This document shows positions 42,701 to 50,249 of a stretch of 64,000 nucleotides of DNA, piece after piece. How positions within the stretch are numbered: the stretch's first letter is position 1; each line of letters begins with the position of its first letter. The notes beneath the pieces are model-generated. The model worked only from the letters and a program-made list of their open reading frames with translations. It was not told the origin of the DNA and did not search any database. The stretch is from NCBI GenBank assembly GCA_002842095.1, contig PHCB01000007.1, positions 248,001 to 312,000 of the forward strand. The letters run 5' to 3'. The DNA is from a candidate division BRC1 bacterium HGW-BRC1-1. Its GTDB lineage: Bacteria; Sumerlaeota; Sumerlaeia; Sumerlaeales; Sumerlaeaceae. Both the position numbers and the translations under genes were made by a program.

Positions 42701-44856
42701 TGAAATTGCGTGCGGACGAACTCGATCCGGGCGACCTGCGCATCCGCAAGGGCACACTCGAACTGACCGCCCACGCACCGGACCCCAAGACGGGCGAGGA
42801 AATTGAAACCGATCCCGTCGAGGTGACCCTGAAACTCGGCCAGACCGGCCTGTCTATTTCTCCATCACCCGTGCGTCTTCCGCTCGATCCGGAGACCTCG
42901 CAGCCCGTGCAATTCAAAGTTAGCGTGCTGAAATACAACGAGGAAACGCATGTTTTCGATTCGGCGCCGGAGCTGATGAGCACGATCGAGTTGAGGGACT
43001 GGGAGGACGGGGAGATGCCCGGCGGGGCCAACACCTTCAACGGTGCCGGAGTGGAACTGGCGTTTCTCCATATGGAGGGTGCCGAGGGGGTCTGGAGTGC
43101 GAAGGCGAAGATTCAGGTTCCCGCGTCGCAGACCATTGATGCAATCCGCGAGTTCACCGTGCCCGGCGACTGGGGAGACCAGCAGGAACTCTACACGGCC
43201 CGCCACACCTTCATGGTGCCGGTCGATCCCGCAGCGCTTCAGGGTGAAAAGATCCGCATCGAGCAGGAGAACTGCCGCAAGACCTTGAAGTATGTGCCCG
43301 AGGGGCCTGCCAAGGTCAAGTTTGCCGAGACAATCGAGAAGGACGCCCGGACGCTCGGTGCAGAGGGACTTTATCACCTTCGCCACGAGATATGGGAAGT
43401 AGCCCGCCAGGCACTGATGGACGAGGCGGAAAGCTACCTCCAGTGCGCGCGCGTGCTCGATACCACGGTGCAGGTCCTCGACTGGACGAACTATCTGTGC
43501 GGGCTGATTGTGCAGGGGATGTCATCGGTGCTTGTCCCGTTCCCCGGCGATCTCGCAGTCGGGATGCTTTATCAGGCGATTCCCGACTGTGTCAACCAGG
43601 TCGCTGCGGGCAAGACCGCGTCTCAGTGGGCCAAGGACTGGGTGGGTTCACTCATCTCGGGTGCCCCCGACATGGCGCTCGACATGGGACTGGGTCAGGT
43701 TGCCGGCCTGGAGGATCTCTTCCTCAAGGGGCTGGCGCAGTACAAGGATTACAGGAAGGCCGCCGGCCTTGCCTGCATCGTGTACTGGCAGGTTCGGTTC
43801 GTCCGCTACCAGGTTACCACCAAACCCGACGGTGAGCCGTACTCGTTGAAGGAGTCGGTCCTCAACGGCCTGCGCGACCTTGCCGAGGAAATCGTAACTT
43901 CGGGCATCGGCAAAGCCACGAAATTTGGCAAGGATGGCGTTCCCCTAACCGGCCTGACCGACCCTTACAATGGCTACGACCCCAAGGACGGGCGCGTTTA
44001 CAATCCCTCCGACGATCCGCCCGACATGAGGGGAATGCCCGAGGCCAATGTGAAGGCGGCAAGGGAGATAGCCCAGAAGCACGAGGTGGAAATCTACATC
44101 CGCCCCACGAATCCCGCATCGAAGAAACTTCTTGAAGCGGGCGCGCATCCCAAGCCCGAGAAGATCAAGATGAAGACGATCAACGAGCTCGACACGAAGC
44201 TCGGGTGCAAGCCGGGCGATGTGGGCAAGGTTGGTTACTTTGATCCCGGCGATGCCCCGCCGCCCCGCGGCGACATGTCCAAGGGAGACTACGATCAACT
44301 TGTCGACCGCTTTAAGCAGCGTAAATCCGAGTTCGATAATTATGGTCGGGATATAAACAAGCTGAAGAAGAAGGGCTACAAGATCGACGAAAACGGTGTC
44401 ATCCTGCATCCCGATGGGAAACCCTTCACCGGTGACCACGACGTCTACGACATTCGCGGGCCGGGGGGCAAGCCGGTCAGCAAGCAGAAGTACGACGCAG
44501 TGATGAAAGATATGAAGAAGCCGCCGTTCAGCGCGCAGCACAACGGCCACCGGCAGTGGGACTACAGCCACCTCGACAAAACGAAGCCGCCGCCCACGCC
44601 GGGCAAGAATCCCGGCGACCCTCCCCAGCAGGGCAAGTCCGAATGGGAGAAGTCGCATACGGTGGACTCGACCATTCAGGATTCGCACAGTTCCGTGACA
44701 TCGAAGGGGCGCAAGGGCGAGGCCCTGATCAAGGTCGACAGCAACGGGCGGACGTCGTCCGCGAACTCTAATAACGCGAACACCTACACCAGCGGCCAGA
44801 AGGCTGCCCAGGACGCGATGAAGACGAAACGTCGCGACGGCGAGGAGGAGAGATGA
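39703..44856 (+). CDS. Giant membrane protein with Trp-rich repeats and class II nucleotidyl-cyclase-like C-terminus
   Basis: 1717 residues. 1-235: three repeats of about 60 residues (LRV.D..G.WW.I...TG.W..WDG..W). 260-530: about six membrane helices. 580-1260: acidic beta-rich region with Ig-like stretches. 1270-1440: Ala-rich helical part. 1445-1625: a domain I liken to edema factor/ExoY cyclases: RPTNP (1467-1471), K1484 and K1491 seven apart (as in EF K346/K353) followed by TIN, then VGYFDPGD, TGDHDVYDI (D1578/D1580, the metal-binding pair position) and AQHNGH (1611-1616). 1625-1717: Pro/Lys/Ser-rich tail. The start is GTG after AGGAAG. The next gene overlaps it by 4 bp and looks like an immunity gene. 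Domain identity is inferred from motifs, not from a search. Confidence 0.82.
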   Translation: MDPFQSAQLQYGELLGQLQAGTITREAFDEMAAQLRVQDARGTWWSISPTTGNWSWWDGASWTEAPQPEAQVAPATGPAFTQPPCGPDAFDQTADQYRALLARRKRGELDSAAFDRAVDALRVTDGGGAVWQIASQTGIWVRWDGQQWVEAEPPLQTPDGRPATELSIYAEFDRHYSQALGVFQQGGMSEQQFQVKVERLRVKDEKGVWWQILPATGQWARWDGTQWAPADPPRELVGAVGPVRKFAGTVVDSTKAQFTQTVRSIPRMVMGWLISRGIMMTVSYFGALYLHAYLAGYKNNGIRDDGGTWAPWLYLTGSKQGALSAPVIWGVAGMILTTLVLTTLRRGPIGAIKSFVRMPFSFVLMLKSGGRAGAGAIAMGAGAAILMKHYAGMNSQASFSLSLGMFFLGMGTAGRLISGFFLGIVRRIIAPQRQRLTQSVQRRLPLNLRTVQLVLVGVSPGFLLAARLGTGSHLLAAGVLLVLGFLLLFNIRKPGPSAGAAATLLFYGFFGSIIFLFLDLLTSRTAFADDKGRDEFGGKPEDYWPTEGEGLLNHSQPAAESSAAGAALGGDPGDEGEEPLEYSYFLTIDEAHMNLDRSLSEDVFARVEVTGPDPAECTAQSEKLTAAIQFAMSGNCTDWFTWGQDESAGSMRGYFTLQIPDDAGSIPGPHLVAFTASVATPNGILSRACKIAVSVAEGFELRMSNSMTAEANGPSTSFYCGIACTDDTIPDAQQIIDAAVPKLEFKLDGAQAHWVRGAGGEPGTLLPEIVPDGKEAVFSVEIPYEDLSVAPPYSASITAAVEIQEIGSLSQICTLEITSPEWFIEAKIIKNDLVLDNKDSAEICARLIPMDESKLALYGSAESNPLNNLLKVAGTGSNGQYAVFTEKEGEPGFRTWSVTFSQNLPANMGEIDPTMDVEISADITGQNLTQSITINLSGKPSLEVTEKSVAIRAGGESVPVHAKIKDGGELNWSLRIEIHNLDEVEPEGPPELDEANSFILKLRADELDPGDLRIRKGTLELTAHAPDPKTGEEIETDPVEVTLKLGQTGLSISPSPVRLPLDPETSQPVQFKVSVLKYNEETHVFDSAPELMSTIELRDWEDGEMPGGANTFNGAGVELAFLHMEGAEGVWSAKAKIQVPASQTIDAIREFTVPGDWGDQQELYTARHTFMVPVDPAALQGEKIRIEQENCRKTLKYVPEGPAKVKFAETIEKDARTLGAEGLYHLRHEIWEVARQALMDEAESYLQCARVLDTTVQVLDWTNYLCGLIVQGMSSVLVPFPGDLAVGMLYQAIPDCVNQVAAGKTASQWAKDWVGSLISGAPDMALDMGLGQVAGLEDLFLKGLAQYKDYRKAAGLACIVYWQVRFVRYQVTTKPDGEPYSLKESVLNGLRDLAEEIVTSGIGKATKFGKDGVPLTGLTDPYNGYDPKDGRVYNPSDDPPDMRGMPEANVKAAREIAQKHEVEIYIRPTNPASKKLLEAGAHPKPEKIKMKTINELDTKLGCKPGDVGKVGYFDPGDAPPPRGDMSKGDYDQLVDRFKQRKSEFDNYGRDINKLKKKGYKIDENGVILHPDGKPFTGDHDVYDIRGPGGKPVSKQKYDAVMKDMKKPPFSAQHNGHRQWDYSHLDKTKPPPTPGKNPGDPPQQGKSEWEKSHTVDSTIQDSHSSVTSKGRKGEALIKVDSNGRTSSANSNNANTYTSGQKAAQDAMKTKRRDGEEER

Positions 44857-45809
44857 GCCCAAACGCATCCCCCTATACGCAGTCGGAGCGCCGGAAGATA
44901 CTTGATGAGTTCTTCCAGCTTCTACCGCAAATCGACGATCCCGAAAAGGGAGGTCCGGATTACGACCGCGCTCTGGCCCGCATCTCAGAGCTGTGGGACG
45001 ACTATGTGGAGCGCACGCCCACGGTTCCCGTTTCGCGGTGTCCGTTCACCCGCGCGGTGTTTCAGCCGTCACTTGATCCGTTCGGCTTTGACGGGCTCTT
45101 CTGGAAATACGATGCGGCGGCGCGGCCCAGCGAACCACTGAGCGGTTCGCTCTTCGCCTTCACCGGCGCGGTGAGCCTCCGCGAACCGATAGAACGGGCA
45201 CCGTTCCTGTGCCGCCCCGGCCCGGGTGCGCCGTTTGTTGTGCCGAGAATACTGGAGCGCGACACGATCCGCGCGGTACTGTCGACCGTTCCCATCGGTG
45301 CCCACACAGGCTATGCCATGGTTTATTATTCCGGCCAGCCCGTCATGGATCTTGGGCGCTTCAACACCTGGGGGCTCGACCACTACAACCTCCAGTTAGA
45401 CGAAGAGGAGTTCGGGTGGAACAGTTGCGAGCCGGAGCTTCAGGACTACGATTTCGACCTCGCGCCGTGGATCGCACGGGGCAGCCTGCTCTGGATCGCC
45501 CCGGGCGACGAAACGCTCGAATTGCGCGAGGGAACCGACGGCTGCCCATATCTCGACATAACGGATCGCCACCTGCCGCAGTGCATTGAGGATGGAGAGG
45601 TCTGGACCGCATCCCTCTGGGACGGCACGGTGCCCGACGATGAACCGGCAGATGCCGGGCCTGCTGACGTGGCAGACGGTCCCTCTCCAGTAGCGACAGA
45701 GAATCCCGCGCCGGAAGCAGCAGGCCCGAAGTTTTGCAGCCACTGCGGCGCCGGCCTGCGCGAGGGTGCCAAATTCTGCACCGGCTGTGGTGCAAAGATC
45801 GGAGTGTAG
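44853..45809 (+). CDS. Putative immunity-like protein with C-terminal zinc ribbon
   Basis: A 318-residue soluble protein. The N-terminal 245 residues contain SRCPFTRAVFQPSLDPFGFD followed by GLFWKYD, a PGPGAPFVVPRILERD block and GHTIEL-like beta strands (YAMVYYSGQPVMDLGRFNTW). I recall such CPFTG...D.FGLDG proteins beside large secreted or toxin genes, but cannot name the family. After an acidic linker it ends in a double-CxxC zinc ribbon (FCSHCGAGL, KFCTGCGAKIGV). It overlaps the giant gene by ATGA and is 4 bp from the next, so stoichiometric co-expression is expected. Immunity is an inference from position. Confidence 0.78.
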   Translation: MSPNASPYTQSERRKILDEFFQLLPQIDDPEKGGPDYDRALARISELWDDYVERTPTVPVSRCPFTRAVFQPSLDPFGFDGLFWKYDAAARPSEPLSGSLFAFTGAVSLREPIERAPFLCRPGPGAPFVVPRILERDTIRAVLSTVPIGAHTGYAMVYYSGQPVMDLGRFNTWGLDHYNLQLDEEEFGWNSCEPELQDYDFDLAPWIARGSLLWIAPGDETLELREGTDGCPYLDITDRHLPQCIEDGEVWTASLWDGTVPDDEPADAGPADVADGPSPVATENPAPEAAGPKFCSHCGAGLREGAKFCTGCGAKIGV

Positions 45810-45813
45810 CGCG

Positions 45814-46833
45814 ATGTTCTGTTCCCAATGCGGAAACAATCTCGGAGACAATGCAAGGTTCTGCAAATCCTGCGGCAAATCTGTGGCGGCTTCATCACCC
45901 GGAGCGAAGCCCGAGGTAGCTACGCCGTCGCAGCCGCGTCCGAGCGTCGGCATCCCACCCCCGCCGGTTGCGCCGCGGTCAACGCCGCCCCCGCCTCAGA
46001 CCCCGGGCCCAACCCCCACGTTTCCTCCACCCCCGTCCTCGGCTGTTTCTCCGCCAACATCGGCACCGCCGCGCCCCGCTGCGCCGTTGCCGGCTTTTGT
46101 TCCGCCGCCACCGCCATCCACCGGACCTTCGGCCTCATCGGCGAGCGCATCACCGCCACCGCCCGCATCGGTTCGTGCAACGGCTGCGCCCGCCCAGCCT
46201 GTGGTCCTGCCCAACGCGCCAACACAGTGGCCGTTTCAGGAGAAGACAACGGCGTGGGCCGCCAGCGCGACCGCCAACCTGTCCAAGTCAGGTTTCGCCC
46301 CCGACACGCCGCACGGCAGCATTGTCACGCGGCTCATTCGCGCGGCGATGCTCGACAAGACCGTTTATCGCGAGGTAGCCACCGACCCCAAGAGCGAGAA
46401 GGAAGCCTGGATGGTCATGGGGTTGATCATCGGCCTTGTCAGCTTCTACCCGTATCTCACATCCCTCGGCTCGTTTTCCGCCTCCAGCCTGTCGCGGCTG
46501 GCATCGTCGGCCGTGCTTATGGCGGTCGCATGGCTTGTGCGGGTCTGGATCATTCAGATGCTCGCCAACATGTGGCTCGGCAGCAAGCTGACCTTCCAGC
46601 AGATGTTTCGTCCGCTGGCATACGCCCAGGCACCCTCGCTCCTCTCTTTTCTGCCCCAGATGTCACTGCTCGTCACCGTGCTCGGTATCGCCACGAACAC
46701 TGCCGCCATTCGGGATGTCACGGGTTGCAGCACGGCGCAGGCGGTGGGGCTGTCGATCGTCAGTGTCATTGGCGTGCTGATCTGCATGGGGATCGCATCC
46801 CCGATCATCTTCAAATTAATGGCGGGAATGTAA
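45814..46833 (+). CDS. Zinc-ribbon Yip1-like membrane protein
   Basis: A 339-residue protein with an N-terminal zinc ribbon (MFCSQCGNNL, RFCKSCGKSV), a Pro-rich linker of about 110 residues, and a C-terminal five-helix Yip1-like domain (EAWMVMGLIIGLVSFYPYL, WLGSKLTFQQMFRPLAYAQA, GLSIVSVIGVLICMGIASPI). The start at MFC was chosen for the ribbon and for GGAG upstream, 4 bp after the previous stop. Yip1-type proteins in bacteria are of unknown function but often accompany membrane complexes. The zinc ribbon links it to the other proteins of the operon. Confidence 0.87.
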   Translation: MFCSQCGNNLGDNARFCKSCGKSVAASSPGAKPEVATPSQPRPSVGIPPPPVAPRSTPPPPQTPGPTPTFPPPPSSAVSPPTSAPPRPAAPLPAFVPPPPPSTGPSASSASASPPPPASVRATAAPAQPVVLPNAPTQWPFQEKTTAWAASATANLSKSGFAPDTPHGSIVTRLIRAAMLDKTVYREVATDPKSEKEAWMVMGLIIGLVSFYPYLTSLGSFSASSLSRLASSAVLMAVAWLVRVWIIQMLANMWLGSKLTFQQMFRPLAYAQAPSLLSFLPQMSLLVTVLGIATNTAAIRDVTGCSTAQAVGLSIVSVIGVLICMGIASPIIFKLMAGM

Positions 46834-46842
46834 CTGCGTCCG

Positions 46843-47898
46843 ATGCTCGATCTCTCGGGGATCATGCGATCCATCAACATTCGTTTGTACCGCTCTCTGC
46901 ACCACGCCGCGCTCATCATTTTCGCGGTTGTTCTTGCTTCATGCGGAGGCCGGACGCCGGGTCGCGAGGTGGTGATTTACACATCCGTGGACCAGGTGGT
47001 TGCTGAGCCGATCCTGCATGAATACGAGCAGCGAGCCGGTGTGCGCGTTCGCGCGGTTTATGACATCGAGGCTGCCAAGACGACGGGTCTTGTGACACGC
47101 CTTGAGGCGGAGAAGGCGCGCCCGCAGGCGGATGTTTTCTGGAACGGAGAGTTTGCGCAAACGCTCGCCCTCCAGCAGAAGGGCATCCTCGCGCCCTACC
47201 ATTCGCCGGCGGCAGTAGACATTCCCGCTGTGTTCAAGGATCGCGACGGTTATTGGACCGGCGTCGGCGGGCGGGCACGCGTTTTCATCGTGAACACCAA
47301 CCTGCTCGCGCCGACCGACTACCCATCCTCGCTCGCGGACATGCTGAGTTCGCGCTGGCCCGCGGACAAGATTGGAATGGCGCAGCCGCTCTTCGGCACT
47401 ACCGCCACCCACGCCGCTGCGCTCTACGCCACGCTCGGACCCGAACGCGCTCGCGAGTTCTTCCAAGCCGTGCGGGATCGCGGAGTGCGTGTTGTGGATG
47501 GCAATTCCGTGGTGCGGGACATGGTCGCCTCCGGCCAGCTTGTCTTCGGTATCACGGACACAGATGACGCCGCCGGGGCGATCGAACGCGGAGCACCGGT
47601 GCGCGTGGTTGCGCCCGATACAGACACCAGCGGGACCCTCGTCATTCCGGGCACGGTGGCCATGGTTGCCGGCGCGCCGCATGCCGCTGAGGCGCGTGCG
47701 CTGGTGGATTTTCTGGTTTCTGCTGAGGCCGAGAACGCGCTGGTGAAGGCGGGGTTCTGCCAGTTCCCCGTGCGTCCCGATGCGAGTGTCGCGGACCCGG
47801 CTTTCGCCAAAATCAAGCCGATGGCGGTCAGCTTGCAGGATATCTGTGACCAAATGCCCCGCGCCGCTTCCGAGTTGCGCGAGATTTTTGTCAGGTGA
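46843..47898 (+). CDS. Fe(III)-type ABC transporter solute-binding lipoprotein
   Basis: A 351-residue periplasmic binding protein. The lipobox VVLASC-GG puts a lipid-modified Cys near residue 34. REVVIYTSVDQVVAEPILHE is the conserved opening of FbpA/AfuA-type iron-binding proteins, followed by ADVFWNGEFAQTLALQQKG and a C-terminal SAEAENALVKAGFCQFPVRP. These proteins bind Fe3+ (or a related oxyanion/phosphonate) and deliver it to the permease. An ATG seven codons downstream (46864) is an equally possible start. It overlaps the permease start by 4 bp (GTGA). Confidence 0.9.
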   Translation: MLDLSGIMRSINIRLYRSLHHAALIIFAVVLASCGGRTPGREVVIYTSVDQVVAEPILHEYEQRAGVRVRAVYDIEAAKTTGLVTRLEAEKARPQADVFWNGEFAQTLALQQKGILAPYHSPAAVDIPAVFKDRDGYWTGVGGRARVFIVNTNLLAPTDYPSSLADMLSSRWPADKIGMAQPLFGTTATHAAALYATLGPERAREFFQAVRDRGVRVVDGNSVVRDMVASGQLVFGITDTDDAAGAIERGAPVRVVAPDTDTSGTLVIPGTVAMVAGAPHAAEARALVDFLVSAEAENALVKAGFCQFPVRPDASVADPAFAKIKPMAVSLQDICDQMPRAASELREIFVR

Positions 47899-49466
47899 CC
47901 ATCCTCACACGGTTGCTTCGCGCTCTGGCGCTGGTGATCCTGCTGGGTCCTGTTGCGGTTATTCTGATTGCCGTTGCGGAGTCTCTCGTCAACCAGGGGC
48001 CCGCATCGTTTGCCCCGGCGATACCGACGGCGCGGACGATGACGCTGCTGTTGCGCTCGTGCGCACTTGCCGCCGTTGTCGCATTGTCTTGCATGATCGC
48101 AGGAACACTGGCCGCGACGGTTCTCACAAAGCGCACGCGTTGGTGTTCGAGCTTGCGCCTTCTGTTCCCCGTGCTTCTCGTCGTGCCGCCGTATCTGCAG
48201 GCTGTGGTCTGGACCACATGCCTGATGTCGCTTAACACCTGGCTCGACTCGCACGGCCTGCGCTTTCTTCGGCTGGACGGATGGTTCGGCGCTTGGGCCG
48301 CGGAGTTCATGGCGTTGCTGCCGCTGGCGACGGGGCTGGCCTTGCTGAGTCTGCGCAGCATTGACCCGGCGCTGGTCGATGCCGCCGCGATGTCGCGTGC
48401 CCCGTCGGCTGTGCTTCACACCGTGGTGGTTCCGCTCGCCGCGCCGTATCTTGCCGCCGGAGCGGGCATCCTGTTCCTGTTCAGTCTGCTCGATTACAGC
48501 GTGCCATCGCTGTTCGCGGTGAATGTGTACGCGTTGGAAATCTTCTCGCGCTACAGCGCCGACGGGCGGGCGGTGACTGCCGCGCTCGTTTCGATACCGG
48601 TGCTTGTGGTGGCGGGATTGGTGATTCGTGGCGTGCTGTCGCCGTTGCGCCACGCCGCCACCACGCCGGCCGGGCGCGCCGTGCTTGAAGGCCGCTGGCC
48701 GCGGTGGCTGGCCGTCGCAAGGTGGCTTGCCCTCGTGTTGCTTGCCGCACAGGCGATCGTCCCGCTGGTGTGGCTCTCGCTTTCGGGCGGTTCTGCGAAC
48801 GCGGTCATTCGCGCCGGGGCAAGCGCGCGCCGCGAGATTGTGGTGACCTGTCAGATCGCCGTTGGTTGTGCATTCCTCGCCGTGGTGCTCGGGCCCGTTG
48901 TGGCGCAGAGGCTTGCGGCGAAAGGGCGTGCCACCGCCCTTTGGTGGATTGCGGTGTGCGTCGCGTTTGCCGCACCGGGGCCGCTGGTCGGAGTCGGCCT
49001 TGCGCGGCTGTCCACGTGGTTCCCCGCACTGCGCGAAGGTCTGTGGATGCCCGTGTGGGCAAACACGACGCGCTTTCTTCCTATAGCCGCGTTCATCGTG
49101 TACGCGCACCTTCGGCGCGTGGACCCGCTGCTGCTCGACACGGCCCGCCTGACGCAGCGCGGCTGGCTGCACGGGCTACTGCGGGTGCGGCTGCCCCTTG
49201 CCCTGCCGGCGCTGCTGGTGGCGGGAGCGGTCTGCATGGTGCTGTCCATGGGTGAACTCGGGGCAACCATCATCGTGACACCGCCGGGTTCCACCACCCT
49301 GATGATGCGGGTTTACAACCTGCTGCACTACGGCGAATCAACAGAGGTGGCCGCGCTGTGCGTGGTGTTGATGCTCTTGGCGTTCGGCGCGGCAGCGTTT
49401 GCGATGGCGGCGGTGCGCATGGCCGCGCGGCGGGCTCGGCTCGGCTCAATACAGGACGAGGCATAG
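47895..49466 (+). CDS. Fe(III)-type ABC transporter permease (fused double permease)
   Basis: A 523-residue permease with about twelve membrane helices arranged as two tandem BPD_transp_1 halves. Each half carries the EAA-like loop (DAAAMSRAPSAVLHTVVVPL in the first; DTARLTQRGWLHGLLRVRLP in the second), as in FbpB/SfuB iron permeases. The GTG start overlaps the binding-protein stop. The ATPase gene begins 4 bp after its stop, so the three form a complete importer. Confidence 0.93.
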   Translation: MTILTRLLRALALVILLGPVAVILIAVAESLVNQGPASFAPAIPTARTMTLLLRSCALAAVVALSCMIAGTLAATVLTKRTRWCSSLRLLFPVLLVVPPYLQAVVWTTCLMSLNTWLDSHGLRFLRLDGWFGAWAAEFMALLPLATGLALLSLRSIDPALVDAAAMSRAPSAVLHTVVVPLAAPYLAAGAGILFLFSLLDYSVPSLFAVNVYALEIFSRYSADGRAVTAALVSIPVLVVAGLVIRGVLSPLRHAATTPAGRAVLEGRWPRWLAVARWLALVLLAAQAIVPLVWLSLSGGSANAVIRAGASARREIVVTCQIAVGCAFLAVVLGPVVAQRLAAKGRATALWWIAVCVAFAAPGPLVGVGLARLSTWFPALREGLWMPVWANTTRFLPIAAFIVYAHLRRVDPLLLDTARLTQRGWLHGLLRVRLPLALPALLVAGAVCMVLSMGELGATIIVTPPGSTTLMMRVYNLLHYGESTEVAALCVVLMLLAFGAAAFAMAAVRMAARRARLGSIQDEA

Positions 49467-49470
49467 CGAT

Positions 49471-50136
49471 ATGATTGAACTGATGGATATCGGACGGATC
49501 TTCGGCACGGTGCGGGCGCTTGACGGCGTCACCTTGCGCATCGAGACCGGGGCACGACTGGCGTTGCTGGGCGCTTCGGGCAGCGGCAAGACGACCCTGC
49601 TGCGCCTCATTGCCGGACTGGATCTACCCGACTCGGGCGAGATTAGCATGGACGGCAGGGTGGTGAGCCGTGCGGGGTGGGCGCTTGAGCCGCATCGGCG
49701 CGGCATCGGGTTTGTGTTTCAGAAGCCGTGCCTTTGGCCGCACATGACCGTCGCGCAGAATGTGGACTTCGCGATTGCGGGTGTGCCGAAAGCCGAGCGG
49801 CGGGCGCGGCTCGGGGCCGTGCTTGAGACGACCGGACTTGCCGATCTGGCGGGTCGGTATCCCTCCGAGTTGTCGGGCGGGCAGGAGCGGCGCGTTGCGC
49901 TTGCCCGTGCCATGGTCGGGCAGCCGCAGATCCTGCTGATGGACGAACCGCTCACGAGCCTCGACCCGGAAGCGAAGGGCGAGATGCTCGAGTTGGTTTC
50001 GAGGACGGTGAAACAGCACAGCTGCACGCTGGTCTATGTGACCCACGAAAAGGCCGAAGCGGACGCTCTGGCCAACGAGACATTGTTGTTGCAGGCGGGG
50101 CGTCTGGTCTCGCCGCAAGCGGAAGCTTCGCAATGA
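49471..50136 (+). CDS. ABC transporter ATP-binding protein (Fe(III)-type)
   Basis: A 221-residue ATPase for the preceding permease: Walker A GASGSGKTT (residues 34-42), Q-loop FVFQKPCLWPHM, signature LSGGQERRVALARAM, Walker B ILLMDEPLTSLDPEA and switch VTHEKAEA. FbpC proteins are usually about 350 residues with a C-terminal TOBE regulatory domain; this one stops after the ATPase core, so that regulation is absent. It ends 113 bp before the last zinc-ribbon gene. Confidence 0.93.
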   Translation: MIELMDIGRIFGTVRALDGVTLRIETGARLALLGASGSGKTTLLRLIAGLDLPDSGEISMDGRVVSRAGWALEPHRRGIGFVFQKPCLWPHMTVAQNVDFAIAGVPKAERRARLGAVLETTGLADLAGRYPSELSGGQERRVALARAMVGQPQILLMDEPLTSLDPEAKGEMLELVSRTVKQHSCTLVYVTHEKAEADALANETLLLQAGRLVSPQAEASQ

Positions 50137-50249
50137 CGGCGAGCTTTCCATGTCTTGATGTGATGAACGACTTTCTTGCTATTAAGGGCGGGGATGGGTC
50201 AACCTTCCTGCCCAGCGGATAACAAACCATGTCCCCAAAGGATGGTACG

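Noticed and set aside
45828-47006. A 392-codon plus-strand frame over the Yip1-like zinc-ribbon gene
   Set aside because: Shadow of the MFC-start zinc-ribbon protein in another frame; it has no ribbon or membrane pattern of its own.
47424-49172. A 582-codon minus-strand frame over the iron-type permease and binding protein
   Set aside because: Arg/Gln/His-rich with no domain pattern; the plus-strand binding protein and permease have clear motifs.
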